The notes under the pieces were generated by a model that saw only the letters and a list, made by a program, of their open reading frames with translations, searched no databases and had not been told where the DNA came from. Positions 48,992 to 57,054 of a DNA stretch of 64,000 bases are shown piece after piece (within the stretch, counting starts at the first letter, position 1; every line of letters starts with the position of its first letter). The DNA lies in contig CAZCUD010000003.1 in NCBI GenBank assembly GCA_964501785.1, positions 124,001 through 188,000 on the forward strand, given 5' to 3'. A program made the translations under genes and the position numbers. This stretch comes from DATBSK01 sp964501785. Its GTDB lineage: Bacteria > Actinomycetota > Acidimicrobiia > IMCC26256 > PALSA-555.

Positions 48992-49372
48992 CTACAGGAC
49001 GCGTGAGAGCGTGACGGACACAACGATCGAGCCGATCACCGTGGGGACGAGCCACATGAGGAGCGTGCTCTTGAGGTCGGAGATCTCGGCATGGAGGTCG
49101 CTGCGCATCGAGTGCAGCTCGGTGTGAACGACCTGGATCTCGGCGCGCAGCTCGGTGCGCAGTGCGTCGATGTCGTGCTTGGTGGCGGCGCCGAGGGTGT
49201 CGATGTCGTGCTTGGTGGCGGTGCCGAGCACATCGAGGTCGCGCTTGGTGGCGACGTCGGCCCAGCCGACGGGCGGCAGGTAGTCCATCAGCAGCGCGGC
49301 TTCGTCGTCGCCGAGGGTGTCGGCGAGCTTCGCGTGCAAGGACCGGCGGGTCCGCTGTTCATCGATCGCCAT
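48992..49372 (-). CDS. Coiled-coil protein with hendecad repeats and C-terminal membrane helix
   Basis: 126 aa. After HAKLADTLGDDEAALLMDYLPP there are three 11-residue repeats (ATKRDLDVLGT, ATKHDIDTLGA, ATKHDIDALRT), then a heptad-like coiled coil (ELRAEIQVVHTELHSMRSDLHAEISDL). A C-terminal hydrophobic helix (LLMWLVPTVIGSIVVSVTL) follows. The layout resembles CCDC90/DUF1640-like and DUF6394-type proteins that are tail-anchored in membranes. ATG 49372 follows AGGACG; ATG 49375 is next to it. It converges with the propeller gene, 7 bp between stops. Function unknown. Confidence 0.75.
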   Translation of the reverse strand: MAIDEQRTRRSLHAKLADTLGDDEAALLMDYLPPVGWADVATKRDLDVLGTATKHDIDTLGAATKHDIDALRTELRAEIQVVHTELHSMRSDLHAEISDLKSTLLMWLVPTVIGSIVVSVTLSRVL

Positions 49373-49435
49373 CATCGTCCTCGGCTCGGCTGCGAGCAAC
49401 GACGCGCGCGTGCCGGCTCAGTGACGCCTCGCGAG

Positions 49436-49496
49436 CATGTGACTGCCAGCCACCATGTGACGGCCAGCCACCACCACGGTGGCTCAGCGTCGCATG
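49436..49496. repeat. Repeat family B, locus 3
   Basis: Two forward units, CATGTGACTGCCAGCCACC (49436-49454) and CATGTGACGGCCAGCCACC (49454-49472), share one base. They face one reverse unit, GGTGGCTCAGCGTCGCATG (49478-49496). Between the coiled-coil gene start and the rhomboid gene end. Confidence 0.85.
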
Positions 49497-49510
49497 CCGA
49501 GCGGCCCGGG

Positions 49511-50329
49511 CTACGCCGGCGCGGGCTCTGGCGCGGCGGGCGGTGCGGGAAGCGCCTCGGCGGTGCGCTCGTCGCGGCGGCGCCACCAGAGGCCGACGAG
49601 GACGCCGAAGCCGAACCCACCGACGTGCGCGGCCCAGGCGACGCCGGTCTCGCCGCCCACGAGCAGGAACTGCGTGCCGAGGAAGTAGAGCAGGAGCCAG
49701 ATCGCCTCGACCTTCCGCAGCAGCACCGGGCCGAAGAAGATGATCGTCTTGATCCGGGCCTTGGGCCAGCTCACCAGGTACGCGCCCATCACCGCCGCGA
49801 TCGCACCCGAGGCGCCGATCACCGGCACGGTCGAGCTGGGGTCGACCGCCACGTGCGCGGCGGTCGCGGCGAGCCCGCCGAACAGGTACAGCAGCACGTA
49901 GCGCACGCGCCCCCGGCGGTCCTCGACGTTGTTGCCGAACACCCAGAGGAACAGCATGTTGCCGAACAGGTGGGCGATGCTGCCGTGCAGGAACATCGAC
50001 ACCAGCACCCCGAGGAGCACGACCTTGCCCTCGCTGTGCGCGCGCGAGTCGTCGCCGGTGCCGCACGCGCTGCCGTCGCCACCGTCGAACGTGGCATCGA
50101 ACTCGGCCTCGCTCAACGGCCGCAGCTCGATCAGCTCGCACGGGATCGCGGCGTTGTCCACGACGAAGCGCAGGTCCTCGTCGTCGACTCGCTCGACCAG
50201 CCCGGTCCAGCTGAACTCGGGCGCACCCGTCGGCTGGATCGCGAAGTACACGACGACGCAGGCCACGATGAGCAGCAACGTGACGATCGGCAGCCGCCGG
50301 ATCGGGTTCTCGTCGGCGATCGGGATCAC
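49511..50329 (-). CDS. Rhomboid-family intramembrane serine protease
   Basis: 272 aa, six or seven membrane helices. Motifs are FLHGSIAHLFGNMLFLWVFGNNVEDR (H-x-x-x-N region), the nucleophile loop VIGASGAIAAVMGAYL (GxSG) and the catalytic His in GVAWAAHVGGFGFGVLVG. A soluble loop of ~60 residues follows helix 1 and carries two cysteines. The C-terminus is Pro/Ala-rich. GTG 50329 has GGAGCGGG upstream and overlaps the previous stop by 4 nt. It probably cleaves single-pass membrane proteins; the substrate is unknown. Confidence 0.92.
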   Translation of the reverse strand: MIPIADENPIRRLPIVTLLLIVACVVVYFAIQPTGAPEFSWTGLVERVDDEDLRFVVDNAAIPCELIELRPLSEAEFDATFDGGDGSACGTGDDSRAHSEGKVVLLGVLVSMFLHGSIAHLFGNMLFLWVFGNNVEDRRGRVRYVLLYLFGGLAATAAHVAVDPSSTVPVIGASGAIAAVMGAYLVSWPKARIKTIIFFGPVLLRKVEAIWLLLYFLGTQFLLVGGETGVAWAAHVGGFGFGVLVGLWWRRRDERTAEALPAPPAAPEPAPA

Positions 50330-50952
50330 GGCCCGCTCCCCGGCGTCGGCCCGCAGCGTCCCGAGAGCGCGTGCGTCCACCCCGTCCACTGCGAGCCGTC
50401 CCACCAGCGCAGCGCGCCGACCGGGTCCCACGGGTCGGGATGCCAGCCGGGCGGCGCGACCGCAGCTGCGAAGCGCGCACCGCCGGCTGCGAGCACGCGC
50501 GCCTTCGCTGCCGGCACCAGCTCCTCGAGCAGCGCGACGAGCTCGTCGCGGCGGTTGGTGCCGACCGCGACCGCGTACGGCCGGTCGTCGAAGCCCCGGA
50601 TGCCGACCGAGTCGGACGTCCAGATCGGGTTGCCGCCCAGCCAGCTCCTGGTGAACGGTCGCCACGGCCACGAGTTGTAGGCCCGCCCGAGCGTCGTCAG
50701 GTCGAGGGCCGCGAGCCGCACCACTCGCTTGCCCACCCACACGTGCTCCTGGTCGATCCGCACGACCGTGCGCCAGTAGCGCGCCACGTTGACGAACCAG
50801 GCGCCGAGCGCGACGGGCACGAAGATCGGGGCGATGGCGAGGAACGTCACCGCGAGCACGACCGGTATCCAGAGCCACTGCCGACCGACGGGGCGCAGCC
50901 GCTCCTCGAACAGCACCTCCGCCGCCGACGGGGGTGGGCCGGAGGCGCTCAC
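50326..50952 (-). CDS. Membrane protein with C-terminal DUF2510 domain
   Basis: 208 aa. Two adjacent hydrophobic helices (about 25-62; WLWIPVVLAVTFLAIAPIFVPVALGAWFVNV) are followed by a PH-like/DUF3093-type soluble region (VWVGKRVVRLAALDLTTLGRAYNSW...VGTNRRDELVALLEEL). It ends in a DUF2510 motif, PPGWHPDPWDPVGALRWWDGSQWTGWT. DUF2510 is a short Trp-rich actinobacterial module of unknown function on envelope proteins. It has a leaderless-type start (TACCGT 8 nt upstream). Its stop overlaps the rhomboid start, so the two are coupled. Confidence 0.75.
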   Translation of the reverse strand: MSASGPPPSAAEVLFEERLRPVGRQWLWIPVVLAVTFLAIAPIFVPVALGAWFVNVARYWRTVVRIDQEHVWVGKRVVRLAALDLTTLGRAYNSWPWRPFTRSWLGGNPIWTSDSVGIRGFDDRPYAVAVGTNRRDELVALLEELVPAAKARVLAAGGARFAAAVAPPGWHPDPWDPVGALRWWDGSQWTGWTHALSGRCGPTPGSGP

Positions 50953-50960
50953 GGGCGCTT

Positions 50961-50966
50961 ACGGTA
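50961..50966 (-). promoter_or_regulatory. -10 element for the DUF2510-rhomboid operon
   Basis: TACCGT on the minus strand, 8 nt before the GTG at 50952. The same bases on the plus strand (TACGGT, TACGCT) may serve the 25-aa gene at 51055. Confidence 0.4.
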
Positions 50967-51054
50967 CGCTGTCGCCGTCCATCCGACGCCGCGCTCGGGG
51001 AGCCCTTCCTCGGTCGCACATCCGAGACCAACCTCGATCAGGAGGGCTCAGCTC

Positions 51055-51132
51055 GTGAAGAAGCTGCTGGTGCTGCTCGTCCTCGTCGTGATCGGTGTCG
51101 CTGTGGCGAAGAAGCTGCGCGAAGCGACCTGA
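51055..51132 (+). CDS. 25-residue single-pass membrane microprotein
   Basis: GTG start with an excellent GGAGGG ribosome-binding site 9 nt upstream; stop TGA at 51130. It encodes KKLLVLLVLVVIGVAVAKKL flanked by M and REAT: a Lys-bounded hydrophobic helix almost filling the protein. Similar tiny 'MKKLL' membrane proteins (DLW-39-like) are widespread in actinobacteria. Function unknown. Too short for ordinary ORF calling; the ribosome-binding site and composition are the evidence. The following 105 bp holds GC-rich hairpins only. Confidence 0.65.
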   Translation: MKKLLVLLVLVVIGVAVAKKLREAT

Positions 51133-51237
51133 CCACGCACCACCGCGCCGGAGGGCCCTGAGGCCCGACCGGCGCCGACCGACCGGGCCCGCCCCGCCAC
51201 CAGACGGCGAGCGGGCTCGGTGCGCGTCCGGGCCCGT

Positions 51238-52344
51238 TCAGCGGGCAGCGGCATCGGAGTCGATCGGCGTCGGGAACGCCGCCGAGTACCTCGTCGAGAA
51301 CAGCGCCGGCGCGCCACCGGTGTGCCAGAACAGCGCGGTGTCGCCGTCCCCGATGCGCCCGTCGCGGACGGCGGTGACGAGCGCCGCCATCGCCTTCCCG
51401 GTGTAGACGGGGTCGAGGACGAGCCCTTCGGTGCGAGCGGCGAGCGTGATCGCCTCGACCGCGGCGCCGGTGAGCGCGCCGTAGCCCGTGCCGAAGTGGT
51501 CGTGATCGACGATCACCTCGCCACTCGGCGCGGCGCGACCGACGTGCTGGGCCGCGGCCGCCGCGAGCTCCGGGACCACCGTGTCGAGGTCGGGGCGCGT
51601 GCCGACGTCGACGCCCAGCACACGAGCCTCGCCACCGAGCCCTGCGAGCAGGCCCGCGTGGGTGCCACCGGAGCCGTCGGCGACCACGATCCAGTCGATG
51701 CGCTCGCCGGCGAGCTGGCCGCGCAGCTCGTCGACCGCGAGGGCGTACGCCGTCGCACCGATCACCGACGCGCCACCGATCGGGATCACGTACGGCCGGC
51801 GCCCCGCGCCGCGCAGCGACGCGCCGAGCTCCTCGATCGCCGCCTCGAGCGAGTAGTAGGCGGAGGTCGGCTCTGCCGTGCCGCCGCCGGCGGAGCCCGA
51901 GCTCGTGAGGGCTCCAGAGGAGTAGGCCGAAGTGGAAGCGGAGACGGAGATCGGCGGGTCGCCCTCGTGGAGCAGGTGGGCGTGGATGCCGAGGATGCCG
52001 TCGAGCAGCACGTTGCCGGAGTCGTGCACCCCGCTGCGCTCGCTCACCGCGAGAACGGCGTGGCACTCGAGGCCCAGCCGGTTCGCCGCGGCGGCGGTCA
52101 TGCGCACGTGGTTGCTCTGCGTGCCCCCACCGGTGACGAGCACGTCGCAGCCCTGGTCGAGGGCGTCGGCGCAGAGCCGCTCCAGCTTGCGCGCCTTGTT
52201 GCCGCCCAGCGCCAGGCCCGTGCAGTCGTCCCGCTTCACGAGGAGGCGCGGACCGGATCGGCCGCCGATCGCTTCGGCGAGTCGGTCCATCGGCTCGAGC
52301 GGCGTGGGCAGGTGCGCGAGCTCGAGCCCCTCGCCGCGACTCAT
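51238..52344 (-). CDS. PLP-dependent D-cysteine desulfhydrase / ACC deaminase family protein
   Basis: 368 aa, fold-type II PLP enzyme. The PLP-lysine lies in CTGLALGGNKARKLERL, and VTGGGTQSNHVRMTAAAANRLG binds phosphate and substrate. Further matches are GGASVIGATAYALAVDEL, VVADGSGGTHAGLLAGL, LDPVYTGKAMAAL and FWHTGGAPALF. A ~30-residue Ser/Gly/Thr-rich insertion (VSASTSAYSSGALTSSGSAG) interrupts the region before the small-domain helix and is unusual for the family. ATG 52344 overlaps the upstream HAD stop by 4 nt. Desulfhydrase and ACC deaminase activities cannot be told apart here. Confidence 0.88.
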   Translation of the reverse strand: MSRGEGLELAHLPTPLEPMDRLAEAIGGRSGPRLLVKRDDCTGLALGGNKARKLERLCADALDQGCDVLVTGGGTQSNHVRMTAAAANRLGLECHAVLAVSERSGVHDSGNVLLDGILGIHAHLLHEGDPPISVSASTSAYSSGALTSSGSAGGGTAEPTSAYYSLEAAIEELGASLRGAGRRPYVIPIGGASVIGATAYALAVDELRGQLAGERIDWIVVADGSGGTHAGLLAGLGGEARVLGVDVGTRPDLDTVVPELAAAAAQHVGRAAPSGEVIVDHDHFGTGYGALTGAAVEAITLAARTEGLVLDPVYTGKAMAALVTAVRDGRIGDGDTALFWHTGGAPALFSTRYSAAFPTPIDSDAAAR

Positions 52345-53144
52345 GCGGAGTCGCGCTCCCGACGATGCAGCAGCCACCACACGAGCACGCCGGCGCCGAT
52401 CGCGGCGAGCGCCCCGGTGACCGCGAGCGCCGGACGCGACGGCACCGGCAGACGACTGCGCAGGCGCACCGGACGCTCGAACCGGAGGATCGGCCAGTCC
52501 TCGTCGCGTGCGAGGCGCGCGAGGTCGCGGTCGGGGTTCACCGCGACCGGGTTGCCGACCACCCGCAGCATCGGCTCGTCGGTGATCGAGTCGCTGTACG
52601 CGTAGGACTCGTCGAGGTCGATCCCGTCGCGCGACGCCATCGCCCTGATCGCGTCGGCCTTGTGCGGCCCGTACCCGTAGAAGGCCATCTCGCCGGTGTA
52701 GTTGCCCTCGGCGTCGACCTCGGCGCGCGTCGCGATGACGTCGTCGACGCCGAGGAACCGGCCGAGGGGCTGCACGACCTCCTCGGGTGCCGACGACACG
52801 ATGACGACCGTGCGGCCCTGTGCCTGGTGCTGCTCGATCAGGTCGAGCGCCTCGCTGAAGATGATCGGCGTGACGACCTCTTCGAGCGTCTCGCGCACGA
52901 TGCCCGCGACCTCGTGCTGGTTCCAGCCCCGGATCATGTCGAGCATCGCCTTGCGCAGCTTCTCCATCTTCTTCTCGTCGGCTCCCACGAGCATGAAGAC
53001 GACCTGCGCGTACGCGCTGCGCACGATCGCGCGGCGCGACAGCAGGCCCCCTTGGTAGAGGGGCCGTCCGAAGGCGAGCACCGAGCTCTTGGCGATGATC
53101 GTCTTGTCGAGATCGAAGAACGCAGCCGCGCCGGGCGAGGTCAC
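52341..53144 (-). CDS. HAD-IB (SerB-like) phosphatase with C-terminal membrane helix
   Basis: 267 aa. HAD motif I is AAFFDLDKTIIAKSS (nucleophile D11, general acid D13), motif II is VVIVSSAPEEVV and motif IV is SYAYSDSITDEPML. A cap domain lies between motifs I and II. A C-terminal hydrophobic helix (ALAVTGALAAIGAGVLVWWLL) suggests a membrane anchor. It stands divergent from the Tad operon exactly as Rv3661 does in Mycobacterium. GTG 53144 has TAACCT 8 nt upstream. Substrate unknown; phosphoserine or a lipid phosphate are possibilities within the family. Confidence 0.9.
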   Translation of the reverse strand: MTSPGAAAFFDLDKTIIAKSSVLAFGRPLYQGGLLSRRAIVRSAYAQVVFMLVGADEKKMEKLRKAMLDMIRGWNQHEVAGIVRETLEEVVTPIIFSEALDLIEQHQAQGRTVVIVSSAPEEVVQPLGRFLGVDDVIATRAEVDAEGNYTGEMAFYGYGPHKADAIRAMASRDGIDLDESYAYSDSITDEPMLRVVGNPVAVNPDRDLARLARDEDWPILRFERPVRLRSRLPVPSRPALAVTGALAAIGAGVLVWWLLHRRERDSA

Positions 53145-53152
53145 GCGCGACG

Positions 53153-53158
53153 AGGTTA
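53153..53158 (-). promoter_or_regulatory. -10 element for the HAD-IB gene
   Basis: TAACCT on the minus strand, 8 nt before the GTG at 53144. Confidence 0.45.
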
Positions 53159-53269
53159 CGCGTCGGTGTCGTCACTGCATTCGCTCCTCGTGAGCGCTGT
53201 CGGAGCCCGCTTCCCCCGAGACGACCGGATCGCCCGCATCGACGATCCGACACCTGGAGGAGGGGAGCG

Positions 53270-53980
53270 ATGCTCCTCGCACTGTGGTCGCCCAAGGGCG
53301 GCTCCGGCACGTCCGTGCTCGCGGCCGCCTGCGCACTGGTGCTCGCCCGCCGCGCCGATGGCGCACGTCTGGCCGACCTCGCCGGTGACCAGCCCGCGAT
53401 CTTCGCCCTGTCGAGCGAGCCCACCACCGGGATCGCCGACTGGCTGGCCGCGGGGCCGGAGGCGCCCGCCGACGCGCTCGACCGCCTGACGGTCGTCGCC
53501 GCTCCCGGCATCGCGCTGCTGCCGCGCGGCTCCGCCGACCGCGCGCTGGCACCACAACCGGCAGCCGAGGGCGGTGCGGCGCTCGCGGTCGCGCTGCGCG
53601 ACGGCCCGGTTCCCACCGTGGTCGACGCCGGATCGGCGACCACCCCCGCCGCACGCGCGCTCGTCGAGGTCGCCGACCTCTCGGTGGTCGTGCTGCGCGG
53701 CTGCTACCTCGGGCTGCGGCGCGCGGTGCACAGCCCGCTCCTCCCTCGGGCGACCGGCACGGTCCTGGTCGAGGAGCAGGGTCGGTCGCTCGGCGCGGCC
53801 GAGCTGGCGGACGTCCTCGACCGCCCCGTGCTCGCTCGCGTCCCGGCGCGCGCGCCGGTCGCACGCGCGGTCGACGCGGGCGTGCTCGCGGCTCGGCTGC
53901 CCGACGTGCTCGCGCGGCCCACCGCCCGGCTCCTCACCCGCCTCGAGCTCCTCGTCGACCGTCGCGGGGAGGCGGCGTGA
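53270..53980 (+). CDS. CpaE/TadZ-like P-loop protein of the Tad locus
   Basis: 236 aa, MinD/ParA-fold, 'helicase/secretion neighbourhood CpaE-like' type (Rv3660c/Ssd-like but without the long N-terminal domain). A deviant Walker A is at the very start, ALWSPKGGSGTSVLAAACA, with Thr-Ser in place of the usual Lys-Thr/Ser arrangement. VVDAGSATTPAARALVEVAD is the Walker B region. It probably positions the Tad apparatus at the membrane or pole. ATG follows GGAGGAGGGGAGCG. It is the first gene of an eight-gene set with 4-nt overlaps. Confidence 0.82.
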   Translation: MLLALWSPKGGSGTSVLAAACALVLARRADGARLADLAGDQPAIFALSSEPTTGIADWLAAGPEAPADALDRLTVVAAPGIALLPRGSADRALAPQPAAEGGAALAVALRDGPVPTVVDAGSATTPAARALVEVADLSVVVLRGCYLGLRRAVHSPLLPRATGTVLVEEQGRSLGAAELADVLDRPVLARVPARAPVARAVDAGVLAARLPDVLARPTARLLTRLELLVDRRGEAA

Positions 53981-55179
53981 GCGCCGACCTCAAGCAGCGC
54001 GTCCACGCTCGGCTCCTCAGCTCGCCGGCTCTCGGCGACCTCACCGGACCGGGACGCGAGGTCGCGGTGCGGGCCCAGCTCGCGGAGCTCCTGCGCGACG
54101 AGGAACCGCTCCTGCCTGCGCGCCGGTTCGAGGTGCTCCTCGCGGAGCTCACCGACGAGATCGCGGGGCTCGGCCCGCTCGAGCCGTTGCTCGCCGACCC
54201 GGGGGTCACCGAGGTGATGGTCAACGGCCCGGGGCGCGCCTACGTCGAGCGGGCCGGACGCATCGAGGCCGTGCCGCTCGCGCTGGACGCGGCCGGGATC
54301 GTGCGCCTGGTCGAGCGGGTCGTCGCCCCGCTGGGGCTCCGACTCGACCGGTCGTCACCGATGGTCGACGCCCGACTCCCCGATGGCTCACGGGTCCACG
54401 CGGTGATCCCACCGCTCGCGATCGACGGCCCGTGCATCACCATCCGTCGCTTCGGGGCGCGGGCGGTGCCGTTGCGCGACTTCGGCCTCGACGACCGAGC
54501 GATCGCGCTGCTCACCTGGTGCGTCGTCGCCGGATGGAACGTGATCGTCGCCGGCGGCACGAGTGCCGGGAAGACGACGCTCCTCAACGCGCTGTCGAGC
54601 GCGATCCCCGACGACGAGCGCATCGTCACGATCGAGGAGACGGCCGAGCTGCGGCTCGCCCAGTCGCACGTCGTCAGGCTCGAGGCCCGCCCGCCCAACG
54701 CCGAAGGCGCCGGGGCGGTGACCGTGCGCGACCTGGTTCGCACCGCGCTGCGGATGCGGCCCGACCGCATCGTGGTCGGGGAGGTGCGCGGCGGCGAGGC
54801 GCTCGACATGCTCCAGGCGCTCAACACCGGACACGACGGGTCGCTGTCGACGGTGCACGCCAACGGCGCGCACGACGCGCTGGCTCGGTTGGAGACGCTC
54901 GTCCTGCTGGCCGACGTCGGGCTGCCACTGGGTGCGGTGCGCAGCCAGCTCGGCTCCGCGGTCGACGCCGTCGTGTTCGTCGCCCGCCGGCGCGGCGGGG
55001 TGCGGCGCGTCGAGACGATCGGCGAGCTGTACGCGGGTGCCGATGGCCCCGCGCTCCGGCCCCTGCTCGTCCGCGACGGCGACTCGCTCGCCTCCCTCGC
55101 GGCGCCGTCGCGCCCGGCCCGTCGGTCCGACGCACCGCCGCTGCGCGACGTGTGCCCCATGATCGGTCGCGCCCGGTGA
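53977..55179 (+). CDS. tadA: TadA/CpaF-type secretion ATPase
   Basis: 400-aa hexameric ATPase powering Flp-pilus assembly or secretion. N-terminal helical domain, then EIAGLGPLEPLLADPGVTEVMVNGPG, Walker A VIVAGGTSAGKTTLLNALS, the Asp box TIEETAELRL, Walker B RPDRIVVGEVRGGEALDMLQALNTGHDG and the His box STVHANGAHDAL. It overlaps the preceding and following genes by 4 nt. It corresponds to Rv3659c in the mycobacterial locus. Confidence 0.95.
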   Translation: MSADLKQRVHARLLSSPALGDLTGPGREVAVRAQLAELLRDEEPLLPARRFEVLLAELTDEIAGLGPLEPLLADPGVTEVMVNGPGRAYVERAGRIEAVPLALDAAGIVRLVERVVAPLGLRLDRSSPMVDARLPDGSRVHAVIPPLAIDGPCITIRRFGARAVPLRDFGLDDRAIALLTWCVVAGWNVIVAGGTSAGKTTLLNALSSAIPDDERIVTIEETAELRLAQSHVVRLEARPPNAEGAGAVTVRDLVRTALRMRPDRIVVGEVRGGEALDMLQALNTGHDGSLSTVHANGAHDALARLETLVLLADVGLPLGAVRSQLGSAVDAVVFVARRRGGVRRVETIGELYAGADGPALRPLLVRDGDSLASLAAPSRPARRSDAPPLRDVCPMIGRAR

Positions 55180-56045
55180 GCACGGTCCTGGTCGCCGGCC
55201 TGGGCGGCTCCTTGACGCTCGTCCTCACCCGTCTCGCGCGCCGGGCGGACGGCGGTCATCGGGCCCGTGGCCTCGGGCGGGTGGTGCGGTGGCGAGTCCC
55301 CGACGCGCTCCGGACCCGACTCGAGCGCGCCCTGGCCGACGCGGCGGTCGACGTGGCTCCCGAGACGGCCGTCGAGCTCGCGGCCGTGGGCGTCGGCGCG
55401 GTCGTGCTCCTCGCGCTGGCCGTGGCTCCCGGGATGGCGCCGTTCGCGGTGGTCGTGGCGGTGGTCGCCGGCCCCGTGGGCCTCCGGCTCGCGCGCGGCC
55501 GCGCCGAGCGACGCTTCGTCGAGGCGCTGCCGAGCGGGCTCGAGCAGGTGGCGGCGGCGGTGCGAGGCGGAGCCGGTCTCGACGAGGCGCTCGGCGCGCT
55601 GGGCGAATCACCGGCACTGGCGGCCGATGTGCACCGGGTGCGTGCGCGCGCGGCACTCGGCGTGAGCCTCGCCGACGCGCTCGCCCGCTGGCCCGAGGAG
55701 CGGCGCCTGCCCGAGGTACGCGCGGTCGCGGGCGCGTTGGCCGTCGCGGTGACGCTCGGAGGGCGCGCCGCGTCTGCGCTCGACGGGCTCGCCGCATCGC
55801 TCAGGGAGCGCCTCGGTGCGCTCGCGGAAGCCCGGTCGCTGTCCGCGCAGGCGCGCCTCTCCGCGGTCGTCGTCGGCGGTGCCCCGATCGGCTACCTGGC
55901 GTTCAGCGCGGTCGTCGACCCGTCGTCGGTCGATCTCCTCGTGGGCACCGACGTGGGTCGTGTCTGCCTGGTGCTCGGGCTCGCCTGCGAAGCCCTGGCC
56001 GCACTCTGGATGCGGCGCATCCTCCGCCGCGGCGCGGTTGCATGA
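55176..56045 (+). CDS. tadB: TadB-like inner-membrane platform protein
   Basis: 289 aa, type II secretion F-domain protein. Membrane helices are near the N-terminus (about 65-110) and at the C-terminus (GAPIGYLAFSAVV; VCLVLGLACEALAALWM). The cytoplasmic F domain is LPSGLEQVAAAVRGGAGLDEALGALGE ... LPEVRAVAGALAVAVTLGGRAASALDGLAASLRER. GTG start within the tadA stop (GTGA). The long frame upstream of 55176 is a shadow of tadA. Confidence 0.9.
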   Translation: MSTVLVAGLGGSLTLVLTRLARRADGGHRARGLGRVVRWRVPDALRTRLERALADAAVDVAPETAVELAAVGVGAVVLLALAVAPGMAPFAVVVAVVAGPVGLRLARGRAERRFVEALPSGLEQVAAAVRGGAGLDEALGALGESPALAADVHRVRARAALGVSLADALARWPEERRLPEVRAVAGALAVAVTLGGRAASALDGLAASLRERLGALAEARSLSAQARLSAVVVGGAPIGYLAFSAVVDPSSVDLLVGTDVGRVCLVLGLACEALAALWMRRILRRGAVA

Positions 56046-56074
56046 GCACACGCCCATCCGAGGCCGGCGCGTGA
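56042..56074 (+). CDS. Ten-codon coupling ORF between tadB and tadC
   Basis: ATG overlaps the tadB stop (ATGA) and the ORF MSTRPSEAGA ends at a TGA overlapping the tadC GTG. Both junctions are classic 4-nt overlaps. It may act only to pass ribosomes from tadB to tadC, or be the remnant of an earlier tadC start. No function is claimed. Confidence 0.35.
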   Translation: MSTRPSEAGA

Positions 56075-56790
56075 GCGCCCTCGCGCCGTGGGTGCTGGCC
56101 GTCGCCTGGGGCGTCCTCGCCGCGACGCCGCTCGCGCGCCGAGCGCGCCGGTCTGCGCCTCGCTCCCACACCGGCGCCTTGGCGTCGCCTCACCGCGCTG
56201 AGCGCGGCCAAGTGACGCCAAAGCGTTGGGGGCGGCACGTCGGTGGGGGCGTGAATGCCGCGGTGCGGGGGGCGGTGCGAGGCGCGGTACCGGGGGCGGT
56301 GCGGGCCGTGGTGGGGCGGGTCGTCGAGGAGCGACGGCGACGGCGCCTGGAGACGGTGGTGCTCACCGAGCTGCCGGTCGCGGTCGACCTGCTCGCGGTC
56401 GCGGTCGGCGCGGGCTGCACGCCGTACCTGGCGGTCGAGACCGCGGCGCGCTGGGCGCCACCAGAGCTCGGCGCCCGTCTCGGGGACGTCGGCCGAGCCT
56501 GTGCGCTCGGCCGATCGTTCGCCGACGCGCTCGACGATCTCGCCACGCGCCTGCCCGTGCTGCGTCCGCTCGCCGACGCCTTGCTCTCGTCGGATCGCTA
56601 CGGCGCGCCGGTCGGCGACGCGCTCGCTCGGCTCGCCGCCGAACAACGCACCGCGCTGCGTCGGCGCGCGGAGGAGCGGGCGCGCACGGCGCCCGTTCGC
56701 CTGCTCTTCCCTCTCATCTTCCTCGTCCTTCCCGCCTTCGGTCTGCTCACCGTCGTCCCGGCGGTCCTGGCCGGCCTCGGCGGCTCCTGA
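56071..56790 (+). CDS. tadC: TadC-like inner-membrane platform protein
   Basis: 239 aa, second type II secretion F-domain protein. Helix 1 is LAPWVLAVAWGVLAATP. The F domain runs from about residue 95 (VLTELPVAVDLLAVAVGAGCTPYLAVETAA ... RLPVLRPLADALLSSDRYGAPVGDAL), and the final helices are VRLLFPLIFLVLPAFGLLTVVPAVLAG. Between helix 1 and the F domain, residues ~35-52 (GALASPHRAERGQVTPKR) are encoded by a family A palindromic element; this segment is variable in the family. Then comes a Val/Ala/Arg-rich stretch. GTG start. Confidence 0.87.
   Translation: MSALAPWVLAVAWGVLAATPLARRARRSAPRSHTGALASPHRAERGQVTPKRWGRHVGGGVNAAVRGAVRGAVPGAVRAVVGRVVEERRRRRLETVVLTELPVAVDLLAVAVGAGCTPYLAVETAARWAPPELGARLGDVGRACALGRSFADALDDLATRLPVLRPLADALLSSDRYGAPVGDALARLAAEQRTALRRRAEERARTAPVRLLFPLIFLVLPAFGLLTVVPAVLAGLGGS
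56175..56225. repeat. Repeat family A, copy 2, inside tadC
   Basis: 51 bp, 44 identical to the copy at 25850. In the tadC frame it encodes L-A-S-P-H-R-A-E-R-G-Q-V-T-P-K-R. The 25850 copy, in the same element frame, would read L-A-S-L-H-R-A-Q-R-G-E-V-T-P-E-R. It adds 17 codons exactly (51 bp), so insertion would not shift the frame. Confidence 0.88.
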
Positions 56791-56811
56791 CCCGTTCCGA
56801 AAGGACGATCC

Positions 56812-57054
56812 ATGACGACGACGATCACGAACCCGTCCCGACTTGCCCGCCGTCTCCGGCGAGCGATCAGCGCGGTCACCACCCGTGCGCGCGCCGCGAT
56901 GCGCACCGACCGCGACGAGTCGGGCCAGACCACCGCCGAGTACGCGCTGGTGATCCTCGGCGCCGCGGCGATCGCGACGCTGCTCATCACCTGGGCGAGG
57001 GGCAGCGACGCCATCAGCAGCCTGTTCGACGAGGTGGTGAGCAAGATCCTGTGA
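56812..57054 (+). CDS. Flp-type pilin (DUF4244-like)
   Basis: 80-aa prepilin. A long basic leader ends in DESG, then the mature N-terminus QTTAEYALVILGAAAIATLLI. Gly before the cut site and Glu at +5 followed by Tyr match the Flp pilin rule G|x4-E-Y. The hydrophobic helix and a short C-terminus (ISSLFDEVVSKIL) follow. It lies directly after tadC and overlaps the TadE gene by 4 nt. It corresponds to Rv3656c. A prepilin peptidase must be encoded elsewhere, as none is in this window. Confidence 0.9.
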   Translation: MTTTITNPSRLARRLRRAISAVTTRARAAMRTDRDESGQTTAEYALVILGAAAIATLLITWARGSDAISSLFDEVVSKIL

